From contig JAWXTK010000001.1 in the NCBI GenBank assembly GCA_044433645.1, positions 62,001 to 126,000 on the forward strand: DNA of 64,000 nt, read 5' to 3'. The notes under the pieces are model-generated. The model had not been told where the DNA came from. It was given only the letters and a program-made list of their open reading frames with translations, and searched no databases. Position 1 is the stretch's first letter, and every line of letters starts with the position of its first letter. Shown piece after piece: positions 15,830 to 24,090 of this stretch. Origin of the DNA: JAWXTK01 sp044433645 (lineage in GTDB: Bacteria; Bacteroidota; Bacteroidia; Bacteroidales; Rikenellaceae). The position numbers and the translations under genes were made by a program.

Positions 15830-17005
15830 ATGGCAAGTATTAAAGTAAAATTCAGACCTTCACGCTGCGAGGGTAAACCTGGCGTAATTTACTACCAGGT
15901 AATGCACCGTAAAATTGCACGGCAAATCTCAACCCAGCTAAAAATCCCTCCCTCGCTGTGGGATGAAAACCATGAAAACTTAACAAAACTCAGCGAGTAC
16001 AACCAAATCAAAAGAGATCTTGCAAGGCTCAATGATATAGTGCAGAAATTTGAAAAACAAGGCAAGAATTACACCTGTGATGATATAGTCACAAGTTTTA
16101 GAGACAATTCTCTCTACCCTACATTCTTGAGTTATATGCTTAAACATATAGACCTTCTCAAAAAAATGCACAAAACGCGTGGGGCAGAGATTTACACCAC
16201 AACTCTCAATAGTTTTATGCGTTATCTTAAGGGTGAAGATTTAGAATTTTCGGAGTTTACTTCAGGGCTTATGGTGGGTTATCAAGCTTATTTACAAGAG
16301 CATAATATCACACTCAACACCATATCATTTTATATGCGTGTGCTAAGAGCTACTTATAACAGAGCCGTAGAAGAAACTATCACAGAGGATAAACACCCTT
16401 TCAAACACGTCTACACGGGCATAAGCAAAACTATAAAACGAGCACTGAGCCTAGAGCAAATAAAACTCATAAAAAAATGTAACTTAACACACGAGCCTAA
16501 GTTAGCCTTTGCACGCGATATGTTTTTGCTGAGTCTCTACCTAAGAGGTATGTCGTTTGTGGATATGGCCTATTTAAAAAAGAAAGATCTTCACCACGGC
16601 AGTATTATTTATAATCGTCGCAAAACGGGAACACGTCTACAAATCAAGTGGGAGAAATCCATGCAGGATATTTTAGATTGCTACCCGAGCAATCAAACTC
16701 AGCATTTATTCCCTATAATCACGCAAGATAAGCTAGAGCCACGCGTATATTACCGACGAATGCAGCACGAAATTAATATTGCACTTCATCAATTATCTGA
16801 GTTATTAAATCTAGATTTATCTCTTACGATGTATGTTGCACGGCACTCATGGGCATCCATAGCCAAGAGCCAAAACATACCTATTTCAGTAATAAGTCAG
16901 GGCATGGGTCACGACAGCGAAGCTACAACACAAATCTACCTTACCTCGCTAGAGAGTCAGATTATTGACAAGGCAAATTGCAAGATTATAAAACTTTTGC
17001 AATAA
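15830..17005 (+). CDS. Tyrosine recombinase (Bacteroidota integrase/invertase type)
   Basis: A 391-residue site-specific recombinase. Residues 1-80 form an arm-binding-like domain, residues 95-190 a SAM-like core-binding domain, and residues 205-380 the catalytic domain. Candidate active-site residues are R239 (YLRGMSFVDM), K265 (RRKTGTRL), R338 and H339 (MYVARHSWAS), H361 (GMGHDSEATT) and the nucleophile Y370 (TQIYLTS). The usual box II His of HxxR is Tyr335, as in many Bacteroides recombinases of the Tsr group, which invert DNA. No other mobile-element gene is near. Its stop codon lies 5 bp before a 19-bp inverted-repeat site, so it is likely to act on that site. Confidence 0.9.
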   Translation: MASIKVKFRPSRCEGKPGVIYYQVMHRKIARQISTQLKIPPSLWDENHENLTKLSEYNQIKRDLARLNDIVQKFEKQGKNYTCDDIVTSFRDNSLYPTFLSYMLKHIDLLKKMHKTRGAEIYTTTLNSFMRYLKGEDLEFSEFTSGLMVGYQAYLQEHNITLNTISFYMRVLRATYNRAVEETITEDKHPFKHVYTGISKTIKRALSLEQIKLIKKCNLTHEPKLAFARDMFLLSLYLRGMSFVDMAYLKKKDLHHGSIIYNRRKTGTRLQIKWEKSMQDILDCYPSNQTQHLFPIITQDKLEPRVYYRRMQHEINIALHQLSELLNLDLSLTMYVARHSWASIAKSQNIPISVISQGMGHDSEATTQIYLTSLESQIIDKANCKIIKLLQ

Positions 17006-17010
17006 GTGTA

Positions 17011-17029
17011 TATCTCTCATTAAGAGATA
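17011..17029 (+). repeat. Left 19-bp inverted repeat of a candidate invertible segment
   Basis: TATCTCTCATTAAGAGATA is perfectly repeated in inverse orientation at 17164-17182. Each site is itself nearly palindromic (TATCTCT and AGAGATA arms) with an asymmetric centre, as expected of a tyrosine-recombinase core site. The identity stops exactly at 19 bp on both sides. Confidence 0.8.
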
Positions 17030-17041
17030 GTTACAACACTT

Positions 17042-17072
17042 CAAAAGTAATTATAACAAACAAAATATCCAA
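17042..17072 (-). promoter_or_regulatory. Consensus promoter inside the inverted-repeat segment
   Basis: On the minus strand TTG (17072-17070), a 20-bp spacer and TACTTTTG (17049-17042) match the Bacteroidota promoter exactly. In the sequenced orientation transcription would leave leftward through the left repeat and run antisense into the recombinase gene. After inversion it would leave rightward, antisense to the ketopantoate-reductase gene. Confidence 0.7.
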
Positions 17073-17163
17073 ATTCCAAGCCCCTTTTTTTAATATTTTT
17101 TTTCACATACGAAGCATAACTAAACCCTAATTGAATGATAATAAATACTTCAACTACTACTTT

Positions 17164-17182
17164 TATCTCTTAATGAGAGATA
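17164..17182 (-). repeat. Right 19-bp inverted repeat of a candidate invertible segment
   Basis: This is the exact inverse of 17011-17029, leaving a 134-bp segment between them. It is also enclosed by a second short inverted repeat (ACTACTTTT at 17156-17164 and AAAAGTAGT at 17199-17207). The remaining gap up to 17344 is AT-rich and shows no ORF or clear terminator. Confidence 0.8.
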
Positions 17183-17344
17183 ATTATTTTCATTTAGAAA
17201 AAGTAGTGGTAAAAGCTCTAATATCATTTCAAGTTTGGTTCGTTTTTTTAACTTCTAATCTTGAAAATATTATAGACTGGGGGGTCAATTAGTATAATAG
17301 TACATATTAGAGCGCCACTCACTTTCAATCTAAAACACCAAAAA

Positions 17345-18232
17345 TCACAGCTCCTCGCTAGATAAATCATAGTAATGTGTAGCAATGCCAAGTTTAGCTC
17401 CCAAAGAAGAAATATATCTTGTCAGCGTGTCTACCTCGCTGGGTTTTGCACTGTGATAATCTCGCTGCATAGACGAGGTTGAACCCTTGGGTGATTTTGC
17501 CCTCAGCGCTGAATTTCGCTCGTAAATATTCCACCTAAATTTAATGCCGTAGGCTTTGCCAACAGCCTCAAATTCATCACACAGACCTTTAAAAATCTTA
17601 GTATACTCCTCGCTCTCGCCTATCATATCACTAGTGATATTATACCACGTTGTGATGGTTGCAAAGGGCGAGATATAAGAAAACTTTTCCCAGATTGTAG
17701 TGCGTATATCATCGCTTAGCGTGAATTTATCTACGGCAGGGCTCATTAAATCATAGAACGCTTTGTTACCTATCATGTAATTAGCCAAAGAGCCTGTCTC
17801 GCTGATTACACCTGGCTCTAAAATCTTGCTATACACATACACACACCCCTCACACACAGTGCTTTGAGGCAAAGCAGCACGCAATTTTTCGGCTCCTTCG
17901 ACTCCGTTTAAAAAGGTTATTATTGTTGTGTTTTCATCGCTCGCAGCCCTGAGTGCATCTATATTTTCATCTATGCTATAACTTTTTGTGGTGTAAATTA
18001 TATAGTCTAATTTGCCACATTGAGCAATATCGTCGGTGGCTATAAAAGCTCTAGAATTAAGCTCTGGGGCATTGTCTCGCCTGAGGGTTATGCCATTTTT
18101 TTGTATAGCTTCTAAGTGTTTACCACGAGCAATTAGGTAAAATTGTATATCCTCATTATCTTTATAATAGTGAGTTGCCTGCACTGCAAGGTAACCCCCT
18201 ACTCCTCCAACTCCAAAAATCGCTATTTTCAT
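17345..18232 (-). CDS. Ketopantoate reductase family protein (PanE/ApbA)
   Basis: A 295-residue NADPH-dependent reductase. In the pantothenate pathway PanE reduces 2-dehydropantoate to pantoate. The N-terminal Rossmann motif is MKIAIFGVGGVGGYLAV, followed by LIARGKHLEAIQKNGI, which is typical for NADP. Later parts include YTTKSYSID, ITFLNGVEGAEKLR and the C-terminal helical domain with WEKFSYISPFATIT and SSMQRDY, which match the substrate-binding helix of the family. Genes of this family may also act on other 2-oxoacids, so the symbol is withheld. A -7 box (TAACTTTG on the minus strand, 18258-18265) lies 26 bp before the start. The 3' end abuts the inverted-repeat region. Confidence 0.9.
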   Translation of the reverse strand: MKIAIFGVGGVGGYLAVQATHYYKDNEDIQFYLIARGKHLEAIQKNGITLRRDNAPELNSRAFIATDDIAQCGKLDYIIYTTKSYSIDENIDALRAASDENTTIITFLNGVEGAEKLRAALPQSTVCEGCVYVYSKILEPGVISETGSLANYMIGNKAFYDLMSPAVDKFTLSDDIRTTIWEKFSYISPFATITTWYNITSDMIGESEEYTKIFKGLCDEFEAVGKAYGIKFRWNIYERNSALRAKSPKGSTSSMQRDYHSAKPSEVDTLTRYISSLGAKLGIATHYYDLSSEEL

Positions 18233-18289
18233 AATTTTCTATATTAGTTTCTCAGAGCAAAGTTAGAGATTTTTAGTCATTTATTGTTA

Positions 18290-18320
18290 TTGTAGGACTT
18301 AAATTACAGGGTTATTTTTG
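18290..18320 (+). promoter_or_regulatory. Promoter for the small lipoprotein gene at 18349
   Basis: TTG at 18290-18292, a 20-bp spacer and TATTTTTG at 18313-18320 match the Bacteroidota consensus. The start codon follows 28 bp later. Confidence 0.75.
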
Positions 18321-18348
18321 CACTTTAATAATCTTTTATTGTATAAAA

Positions 18349-19017
18349 ATGAAAAAAATAAGTATTCTTTTTAGTTTGCTAGCACTAACTTTGTTAGTAT
18401 CGTGTAATTGTTGCCCACAAAGTGAAAAAGCAGAGAAAAAAACATTAAAATTCACCAACGAGCAGTTTTATGATAGCGAGGGTAAGTTCCTAGAAGAAAA
18501 AGCCAAGGATGCAATCATCGAAATGCTAGAGTTTCACAACTACCCTGTTTTTGAATCACTTAGAGATAGAATCTGGGTCACAGACTACAACAAGGGCAAC
18601 TATGCCACACTTGGTCTAGCATCTATCACCTTTGTCAATGACACAAAAGATAAATATATGTTAATGGATATTTTCTTGTTGCCAAATCAAATGTTAGGCG
18701 AACACATGCACTTTGCAGCCGAGGGTAATCCAGCAAAAATGGAGGGTTGGTTAGTGCGTCACGGCAAGAGCTACATCGCAGCAATAGGCGAGGATAACAT
18801 GAGTGATTTCCCTCAAGTTAAAGTACCCTCTTATCACTGGGACGGCAAGGTTACAGCCAAACACATAGTAGAGGCAAACGAGGGTGACTTTGCACAATTA
18901 TGCCAAGTAGAATCACCTCACTGGCAGTTTGCAGGCAATCAAGGTGCAGTAATCACCGAAGTAGCCAACGTTCACACAGGCTCAGGAGTTCGTCGCTCGG
19001 ACCCTGCTATGAACTAG
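18349..19017 (+). CDS. Putative cupin-like lipoprotein (function unknown)
   Basis: A 222-residue exported protein with a lipobox Cys at residue 19 (LLVSCNCCP). The mature part has the look of a cupin or sugar-isomerase-like beta barrel: LLPNQMLGEHMHFAAEGNPAKMEGWLV holds two His and a Glu at spacing suited to metal binding, and VHTGSGVRRSDPAM at the C-terminus resembles the closing motif of such sugar-binding proteins. I cannot assign a reaction. It has its own promoter and ends in a strong terminator, so it is a single-gene unit. Confidence 0.7.
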   Translation: MKKISILFSLLALTLLVSCNCCPQSEKAEKKTLKFTNEQFYDSEGKFLEEKAKDAIIEMLEFHNYPVFESLRDRIWVTDYNKGNYATLGLASITFVNDTKDKYMLMDIFLLPNQMLGEHMHFAAEGNPAKMEGWLVRHGKSYIAAIGEDNMSDFPQVKVPSYHWDGKVTAKHIVEANEGDFAQLCQVESPHWQFAGNQGAVITEVANVHTGSGVRRSDPAMN

Positions 19018-19027
19018 AAAAAATCAA

Positions 19028-19074
19028 ACAAAGAAAATGCCACTTCAAAAAATTTGAAGTGGCATTTTCTTTGT
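19028..19074. terminator. Bidirectional terminator between convergent genes
   Basis: Two perfect 22-bp arms (19028-19049 and 19053-19074) with a 3-nt loop carry A/T runs at their outer ends. It serves the lipoprotein gene on the plus strand and the operon ending at 19082 on the minus strand. Confidence 0.88.
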
Positions 19075-19081
19075 AATTAAA

Positions 19082-19279
19082 TTACTTCCTCCCCGTAGCC
19101 TTGGCCATACGCTTACGGTAGGCAGCTTTCATTTTGGCTGCTCCCGAGAGTGCTTTCCCTTTGGGGCGATAACGTTTTTTTTCTCTTAGCAAAACGTCAC
19201 CCTCCTCTTTTTTTCGAGCTTTAAATGTTACTGAATATTCGCCCAAGGGCTGAGAAGAATTTTCTTTTTTTTCTGTCAT
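19082..19279 (-). CDS. Small basic protein (unknown)
   Basis: A 65-residue, very Lys/Arg-rich protein with no signal or membrane segment. The C-terminal half (KKRYRPKGKALSGAAKMKAAYRKRMAKATG) looks like a nucleic-acid-binding tail. It starts 3 bp after the sulfatase stop on the same strand and ends just before a terminator, so it is the last gene of that operon. I do not recognise the family. It is kept as a gene because its spacing is tight and the ORF fills the space up to the terminator. Confidence 0.6.
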   Translation of the reverse strand: MTEKKENSSQPLGEYSVTFKARKKEEGDVLLREKKRYRPKGKALSGAAKMKAAYRKRMAKATGRK

Positions 19280-19282
19280 AGG

Positions 19283-20779
19283 TTATAATTTTTCCATAAT
19301 TTCATTGAAGTAAGGCGTCATATCCAATGGATCTTCAACTCTGATTTGCAACTCTCTAAGTTTTGCAAAAAGTTTGGTCATAATGGCCTTATTTTTGCGC
19401 GTTGCCAAATCCTTCATCTCCAATGGATCTTTTTTAAGGTCATACAATCTAATAACCTTAGCCGTAGGATAGATTATCATTTTATAACCATCACCTTTAA
19501 CCATACGTTGTACACCTATGTAAGAGCCATAAATATACTCATACGCGCTTTTTTTGGTTTTACCCGTAGCCATAGGCATAAGTGAGTGGTAATCAACGTG
19601 TTCTGGTTTTTCTACGCCAGCGAGTTCCAACACCGAAGGCATAACATCTTGAAGATAAACATACTCATCAATTTTTTTACCAGATGGAACATTAGGTCCA
19701 CACACTATCAAAGGCACACGCACACTTTTCTCATACATATTTTGTTTGCCCATAAAACCGTGGTCACCAATAGCTATACCGTGGTCAGCTGTAAAGAAAA
19801 TATAAGTATTTTTGTCTTGCCCCGTAGCCTCTAGCGTGTTAAGAATTTCACCTATTTGCTTGTCCATGTGGGCAATAATAGCATAATATTCCTGGCGATT
19901 TACCTGAACCGAACGTTTATTACGTGGGAATGGAGCAAGTTTTTCATCGCGAAGATAACTACCAGTGCCTATCTCAGTTGCGTATGGATACCCGGGGGTA
20001 AAGTTTTTAGGCACTGCAATATCTTCTGCTGGATAAGCATCTACATATTCTTTAGGAGATTGACGTGGGTCGTGAGCCGAATTAAAGGCCACATACATAA
20101 AGAAAGGCTTATCCACGGTTTTTGAATGATTCAAAAATCCTACAGCCTCGTCTCTAAGCACTTCACTCCAGTGAGTTCCACCAGCCCAGAATCCACCATA
20201 CTGAGGATCATAAGGTTTCCAAGCATCTTCAGTTTTGCCATTAAATTTACGAGCATAGCAAGCTGGGTGTTGCTTAGGCATACCTCCACGCACTGTCCCA
20301 GTATGATCAAACACTTTCTGTGCTTTGGTTGTTAAGTGCCATTTACCAGCCATGTAAGTCTCATAACCTGCCTCGCGCATATACTGCGACCACAATTTAG
20401 GCACAGGTTTAACTGCCACAGTATATTCAGGCATTACTTTAGGACTATTAGGATCTGTCCTACCAGTTTGCGCCCTATTATTAGTTTGAGCAGCACGCCA
20501 TAGATACTGACCAGTATTTAGCATGGTACGCGATGCCACACTCACCCCCGGACTCCAACCCCCTTGGTTGTGGGCTTGAGTAAAGCTCACACCACGCGCC
20601 ATAAGCTTATCTAGGTTAGGAGTCTCAATGTCTTTATCGTACTCATGCTGAGAGTAAAGCGATTCAAAACACTGATCATCTGCAAAGATAAAAAGAATAT
20701 TAGGCTTCTCATTAGCAGCCTTCAAGCTTGTAATCGCCAAAGCTGGCAAGCACAAACTTGATAGTAATTTTGTATTCAT
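19283..20779 (-). CDS. Sulfatase (Ser-type, exported)
   Basis: A 498-residue secreted sulfatase. The signal peptide is MNTKLLSSLCLPALAITSLKA. Metal ligands are expected in NILFIFADDQ (D34, D35), and the active-site serine to be converted to formylglycine is S80 in SVASRTMLNTG, a C/S-x-P/A-x-R motif with Ala in the third position. YMAGKWHL and the late FFTADHGIAIGDHG fit the alkaline-phosphatase-like fold. Maturation needs an anaerobic sulfatase-maturing enzyme, which is not in the window. It lies 18 bp after the arylsulfotransferase gene, so both may act on the same sulfate esters. The exact substrate is not deducible. Confidence 0.93.
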   Translation of the reverse strand: MNTKLLSSLCLPALAITSLKAANEKPNILFIFADDQCFESLYSQHEYDKDIETPNLDKLMARGVSFTQAHNQGGWSPGVSVASRTMLNTGQYLWRAAQTNNRAQTGRTDPNSPKVMPEYTVAVKPVPKLWSQYMREAGYETYMAGKWHLTTKAQKVFDHTGTVRGGMPKQHPACYARKFNGKTEDAWKPYDPQYGGFWAGGTHWSEVLRDEAVGFLNHSKTVDKPFFMYVAFNSAHDPRQSPKEYVDAYPAEDIAVPKNFTPGYPYATEIGTGSYLRDEKLAPFPRNKRSVQVNRQEYYAIIAHMDKQIGEILNTLEATGQDKNTYIFFTADHGIAIGDHGFMGKQNMYEKSVRVPLIVCGPNVPSGKKIDEYVYLQDVMPSVLELAGVEKPEHVDYHSLMPMATGKTKKSAYEYIYGSYIGVQRMVKGDGYKMIIYPTAKVIRLYDLKKDPLEMKDLATRKNKAIMTKLFAKLRELQIRVEDPLDMTPYFNEIMEKL

Positions 20780-20797
20780 TTCTTATATTTTTTTATT

Positions 20798-22681
20798 TTA
20801 CTTATATAGGTCTAATTTATAAAAACGGTAAATAGCCGAAGACGTATTCACATTTTTAAAATGACTACTAAACAACACCTCTCCGTCGGTATAAGATGCT
20901 TCGTATAATTTATTAGAAGTTGCATAACCACTAACAGTTGAAGTTGTAGAGGGGTAATAATATGCGTTTGACATATACCAACTATAGTAGTTATCGGGTG
21001 TGTACCATGAATTTATGGCCTCTACCTGCATATTATCCTCATCTACTCTAACTGTAAACACGCGCGAGGCTCTAGTTGAAGCAGCATTATAAAGAGGTGT
21101 ATTATGATTGTCAAACATCATAACATCCCCATTTGGCAAAATAGACACAGCATGTTGGCCAATATTCCATTGCTCATAATCATCCTTATCAAAGTTAGTA
21201 GGCTCTAACAAATATTGCTGCCAATCATCGCCCACATTATAGTGAGGAGTTAACCACCACACTATACCAGTTTTATCAGTTGCCCCTCTTTTAATTTTGA
21301 TAACACCTTGCCTGCGAGCTGAAATCACATAACAATCATCACTTTCGCTATAAGCAATAGCATTAATATGAGCCCAATCATCACCATAACCCGTATCACA
21401 CACCGAGATTCTGTCTGTGTCAAGTATATCCTCAAGATCCAGTGCTGTAACCCTAGTTTGGTTTTCCATGTCTATCTCATAGATAATACACTCATTAGTG
21501 GTCGAAGGTGATTTAGTTCCTGGTATAGCTATAAGATTGTTTGGTCCTATGGCTGCCTCATGGTGAATATCTGTGGCTGCATTAGGGTAAGAATGTATAA
21601 TGTTACCTGCGTAGTCATACAAATAAACTCCCGTAGTGCTGGTTGCAAGTTGAGCTACATAGCGAACAAATAATTGCTCATCTTTGTAAACAATAGGGAA
21701 AATAAAGAAGGCAGCTCCCTCAGAAACCAAGTCGTCGCTATACACCCAACGCACTTTATTGTATTCGTCTATCCCCACCGAAACTACTTGGTGGCCAAAC
21801 TCATCTTTATCAGAAGAATAACTTCCCGAAGACAGTCTGCTGGCATTGATATAAACCATATCAGATGCATTACGCAGATTATCCGAACGATAAGTATCAA
21901 ACTCATAAGCATCAATGTAAGGATACTCAGGTCTAAAATTAAACACGTTACGCAAAGTAACACCTGCGTTTAACTCGCAGTCTATATACACCGTGTTGAC
22001 ATAATTGTTATACAGCCCTAAAACTTGAATACTATGTTCCACTGCGTTATCAAAGCTAGTTGTAATATCATTATTATCCTGACCCAAAAGAGTCATTTTA
22101 GGCTCAACAGTAAGACTCGAATTAAAACTTATCAGCGCAGATAACCCATTGCGTTTAGACGGATTAATCTCTTGATTTACAGAAGTTAAAACATTGCAAA
22201 AAGCAAAAGTTCCCACGCTATATTTCAAATCATTATCTACACAAGTGGCATCGGCATGAAATACTACTTCAGCACTATATTTGCCAGAGATTTCAGTGTA
22301 ATCAGCATCCACAACTTGCACCCAAACATCATCCTCAAGCGAATACAACACCCAATCCTGAGAACTATCGGGTGCATAGAGCGTTAACGAGAATCCAAAA
22401 TTACTTGGCTCACTATGAAACCCTATAACAAATTCGCGTTTATCACTCATATACCCACTCAAAGAAATATCTGCTTGAGTAGATTCAAAAGAAATGGATT
22501 TAATAGAGGTTGAATCACTAAAGCTTATAACATCTCCATTTGAGAAAGTACTAGTTTTATCCCATTGAAAACCTGGTTCTAAGGTCTCTGTATTACTATT
22601 ATTAGCTGATAAATCTTCTTCAACTTCACAAGAGTACACCACAAAACATAAGACTAACAATAATAGTAATCTATTTTTCAC
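20798..22681 (-). CDS. Arylsulfate sulfotransferase (ASST) family lipoprotein
   Basis: A 627-residue exported protein with a lipobox Cys at residue 18 (VVYSCEVE). An N-terminal Ig-like region (about residues 20-250) is followed by a six-bladed-propeller ASST domain. Supporting segments are YDYAGNIIHSY, HHEAAIGPNNLIAIPG, DDWAHINAIAY, YVISARRQGVIKI and GQHAVSILPNGDVMMFDNHN. Enzymes of this family move a sulfate group between phenolic compounds without PAPS. It is located between a nitroreductase (14 bp upstream) and a sulfatase (18 bp downstream), suggesting processing of aromatic sulfates outside the cell. The catalytic His was not assigned. Confidence 0.88.
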   Translation of the reverse strand: MKNRLLLLLVLCFVVYSCEVEEDLSANNSNTETLEPGFQWDKTSTFSNGDVISFSDSTSIKSISFESTQADISLSGYMSDKREFVIGFHSEPSNFGFSLTLYAPDSSQDWVLYSLEDDVWVQVVDADYTEISGKYSAEVVFHADATCVDNDLKYSVGTFAFCNVLTSVNQEINPSKRNGLSALISFNSSLTVEPKMTLLGQDNNDITTSFDNAVEHSIQVLGLYNNYVNTVYIDCELNAGVTLRNVFNFRPEYPYIDAYEFDTYRSDNLRNASDMVYINASRLSSGSYSSDKDEFGHQVVSVGIDEYNKVRWVYSDDLVSEGAAFFIFPIVYKDEQLFVRYVAQLATSTTGVYLYDYAGNIIHSYPNAATDIHHEAAIGPNNLIAIPGTKSPSTTNECIIYEIDMENQTRVTALDLEDILDTDRISVCDTGYGDDWAHINAIAYSESDDCYVISARRQGVIKIKRGATDKTGIVWWLTPHYNVGDDWQQYLLEPTNFDKDDYEQWNIGQHAVSILPNGDVMMFDNHNTPLYNAASTRASRVFTVRVDEDNMQVEAINSWYTPDNYYSWYMSNAYYYPSTTSTVSGYATSNKLYEASYTDGEVLFSSHFKNVNTSSAIYRFYKLDLYK

Positions 22682-22694
22682 TGCAACTTATTTT

Positions 22695-23279
22695 TTAGTA
22701 TTTATTATAGTGAACTTTCTCAGCTTTGAATTTATCTTTAGGCTCGCCTGCTTTTTCTGGGTAACCTATAATAATAGCGTTCAAAGGTTTAACTCCTTCT
22801 GGAAGTTCTAATAATTTAGAAAGTTTTGTCATACGAGCATTGCCCTTTTCAGAGTAAGCACCTGTCCACACAGCACCCAGACCCATAGCGTGAGCTGCCA
22901 AGAGTATGTTTTGAGATGCAGCGCTACAATCCAACATCCATGAAGGTGAAGTCACTGAATTACCCACAACAACGATTACAAGTGGGGCTTTAGCTGCGAT
23001 TTTCATACCACCAGCTATGGTTGGAAACTGAGCCAAGACAGCCTCATCGGTGATAACCACAAATTCCCAAGGTTGTTTGTTGCTACCTGTTGGAGCTGCC
23101 ATACCTGCTTTAAGCAAGATGTCGATTTTTTCTTTTTCAACTTTTTGAGAAGTGTAAGCTCTTACGCTCGCACGAGTCATAATGTTGTCAAGGACTGCTT
23201 TTTCAGCATCTTTTGATGCTGCACTTACGGTGCTCACCAAAGCAAATGCAAGCGAAAATAAAATAAAAATTCTTTTCAT
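22695..23279 (-). CDS. Exported nitroreductase-family flavoprotein
   Basis: A 194-residue FMN-dependent oxidoreductase. An N-terminal hydrophobic signal (MKRIFILFSLAFALVSTVSA) is present, which is uncommon for this normally cytosolic family but seen in Bacteroidota. The FMN-binding beginning is TRASVRAYTSQKVEKEKID, followed by AAPTGSNKQPWEFVVITD and the late GLGAVWTGAYSEKGN and GYPEKA. The substrate could be a quinone or nitro-aromatic compound. It is 15 bp after the DUF2752 gene and 14 bp before the arylsulfotransferase gene, so it belongs to one minus-strand transcript. Confidence 0.92.
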   Translation of the reverse strand: MKRIFILFSLAFALVSTVSAASKDAEKAVLDNIMTRASVRAYTSQKVEKEKIDILLKAGMAAPTGSNKQPWEFVVITDEAVLAQFPTIAGGMKIAAKAPLVIVVVGNSVTSPSWMLDCSAASQNILLAAHAMGLGAVWTGAYSEKGNARMTKLSKLLELPEGVKPLNAIIIGYPEKAGEPKDKFKAEKVHYNKY

Positions 23280-23293
23280 AGTTTTGTATTGTT

Positions 23294-23677
23294 TTAAATT
23301 AAATTTCGTAAAATAAAAAAGCTTATAACGATAAATAAAATCACGTAAACGGCTCTTCCGTGATAAAGTAAATTCAAAGTTTTTCTAGCCCATATCTTAG
23401 ATTTTTGCATTAATCTAAGCACATAATAAAGCACAATATAGGGAATAGAAATCACTAAAAGAGGATTATATCCATAGGCCACAGCCACCTCTCCATTAGC
23501 AATATGGTGTAAGGCTCGCTGAGCGCCACACCCTGGGCATTGCCACCCGGTCAAAGACAAGAAAGGACAACTAGGAAAAATAGCTGCCTTTAAAGGGTCA
23601 AAAAGATAAAATATGATTGCGATAAAGATTACACAGATTATCGCAATCATATAATATATTCTCTCCTTAGTAGCCAT
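23294..23677 (-). CDS. DUF2752 family membrane protein
   Basis: A 127-residue protein from ATG 23677. A start at 23707 would add ten residues lying within the upstream gene, and MATKERIYYM is the better beginning. Three or so membrane segments are seen, with the family motif FPSCPFLSLTGWQCPGCGAQRALHHI, where CPxCGxQR with conserved Cys is the hallmark of DUF2752. Its start overlaps the stop of the CD225 gene by 11 bp, which suggests coupled translation. Function unknown; DUF2752 and CD225 genes are often adjacent in Bacteroidota. Confidence 0.88.
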   Translation of the reverse strand: MATKERIYYMIAIICVIFIAIIFYLFDPLKAAIFPSCPFLSLTGWQCPGCGAQRALHHIANGEVAVAYGYNPLLVISIPYIVLYYVLRLMQKSKIWARKTLNLLYHGRAVYVILFIVISFFILRNLI

Positions 23678-23966
23678 AGTAAGCGCCACCGATACCTGCA
23701 GCCACACCTATCAGCACCAAAATAAAGTAAAGAACTACAACTCCAAGACCAATAAAGAAACCTATTTTTGTCCATTTACCAGCTTCGTTTGACTTAATTT
23801 GAGCAAGCTCATAATCACCTCTATCAAAAAGTTCATCAACTTTAGCAGCGTTAATAATACCTACTATACCAAAGGGCAAACAACAGAAAAGAGTCACCAA
23901 GATACTTTCCACCAACCAAGTTTTTGGTCTAATTGGCGCGTTTTGTTGAAATTGTTGATTTTCCAT
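23667..23966 (-). CDS. CD225/dispanin-family membrane protein
   Basis: A 99-residue protein. The start at 23966 (MENQQFQQNAP) is chosen because the alternative ATG at 23996 lies within a -7 box. A Gln/Pro-rich N-terminus is followed by the CD225 intramembrane segment ILVTLFCCLPFGIVGIINAAKVDELFDRGDYELA and a second transmembrane helix (TKIGFFIGLGVVVLYFILVLIG). These are bacterial homologues of interferon-induced transmembrane proteins; their bacterial role is unknown. The gene leads the minus-strand series DUF2752, nitroreductase, arylsulfotransferase, sulfatase and small basic protein. Confidence 0.92.
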   Translation of the reverse strand: MENQQFQQNAPIRPKTWLVESILVTLFCCLPFGIVGIINAAKVDELFDRGDYELAQIKSNEAGKWTKIGFFIGLGVVVLYFILVLIGVAAGIGGAYYGY

Positions 23967-23995
23967 AATTATAAATTTAGTTAGTTTTATACTCA

Positions 23996-24003
23996 CAAAT
24001 ATA
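23996..24003 (-). promoter_or_regulatory. -7 box for the CD225-led operon
   Basis: TATATTTG reads on the minus strand 29 bp before ATG 23966. It places the transcription start downstream of the alternative ATG at 23996 and so decides the start codon. Confidence 0.6.
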
Positions 24004-24090
24004 CGAAAAATTTATGGTCATCAAAAAAAAATAAGGTTCAAAAAGCTAAAAACTAGCTCCTTGAACCTAATAAAAGTAGTAAAAAAAAGA

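Noticed and set aside
15830..17344. Recombinase as a sign of an integrated conjugative or phage element
   Set aside because: The neighbours are housekeeping genes, base composition is similar, and no mobilisation, structural or excision genes or tRNA attachment site are present.
19283..23279. A SusC/SusD polysaccharide utilisation locus around the sulfatases
   Set aside because: No SusC- or SusD-like gene or glycoside hydrolase is present in this window near any of the three sulfatases.
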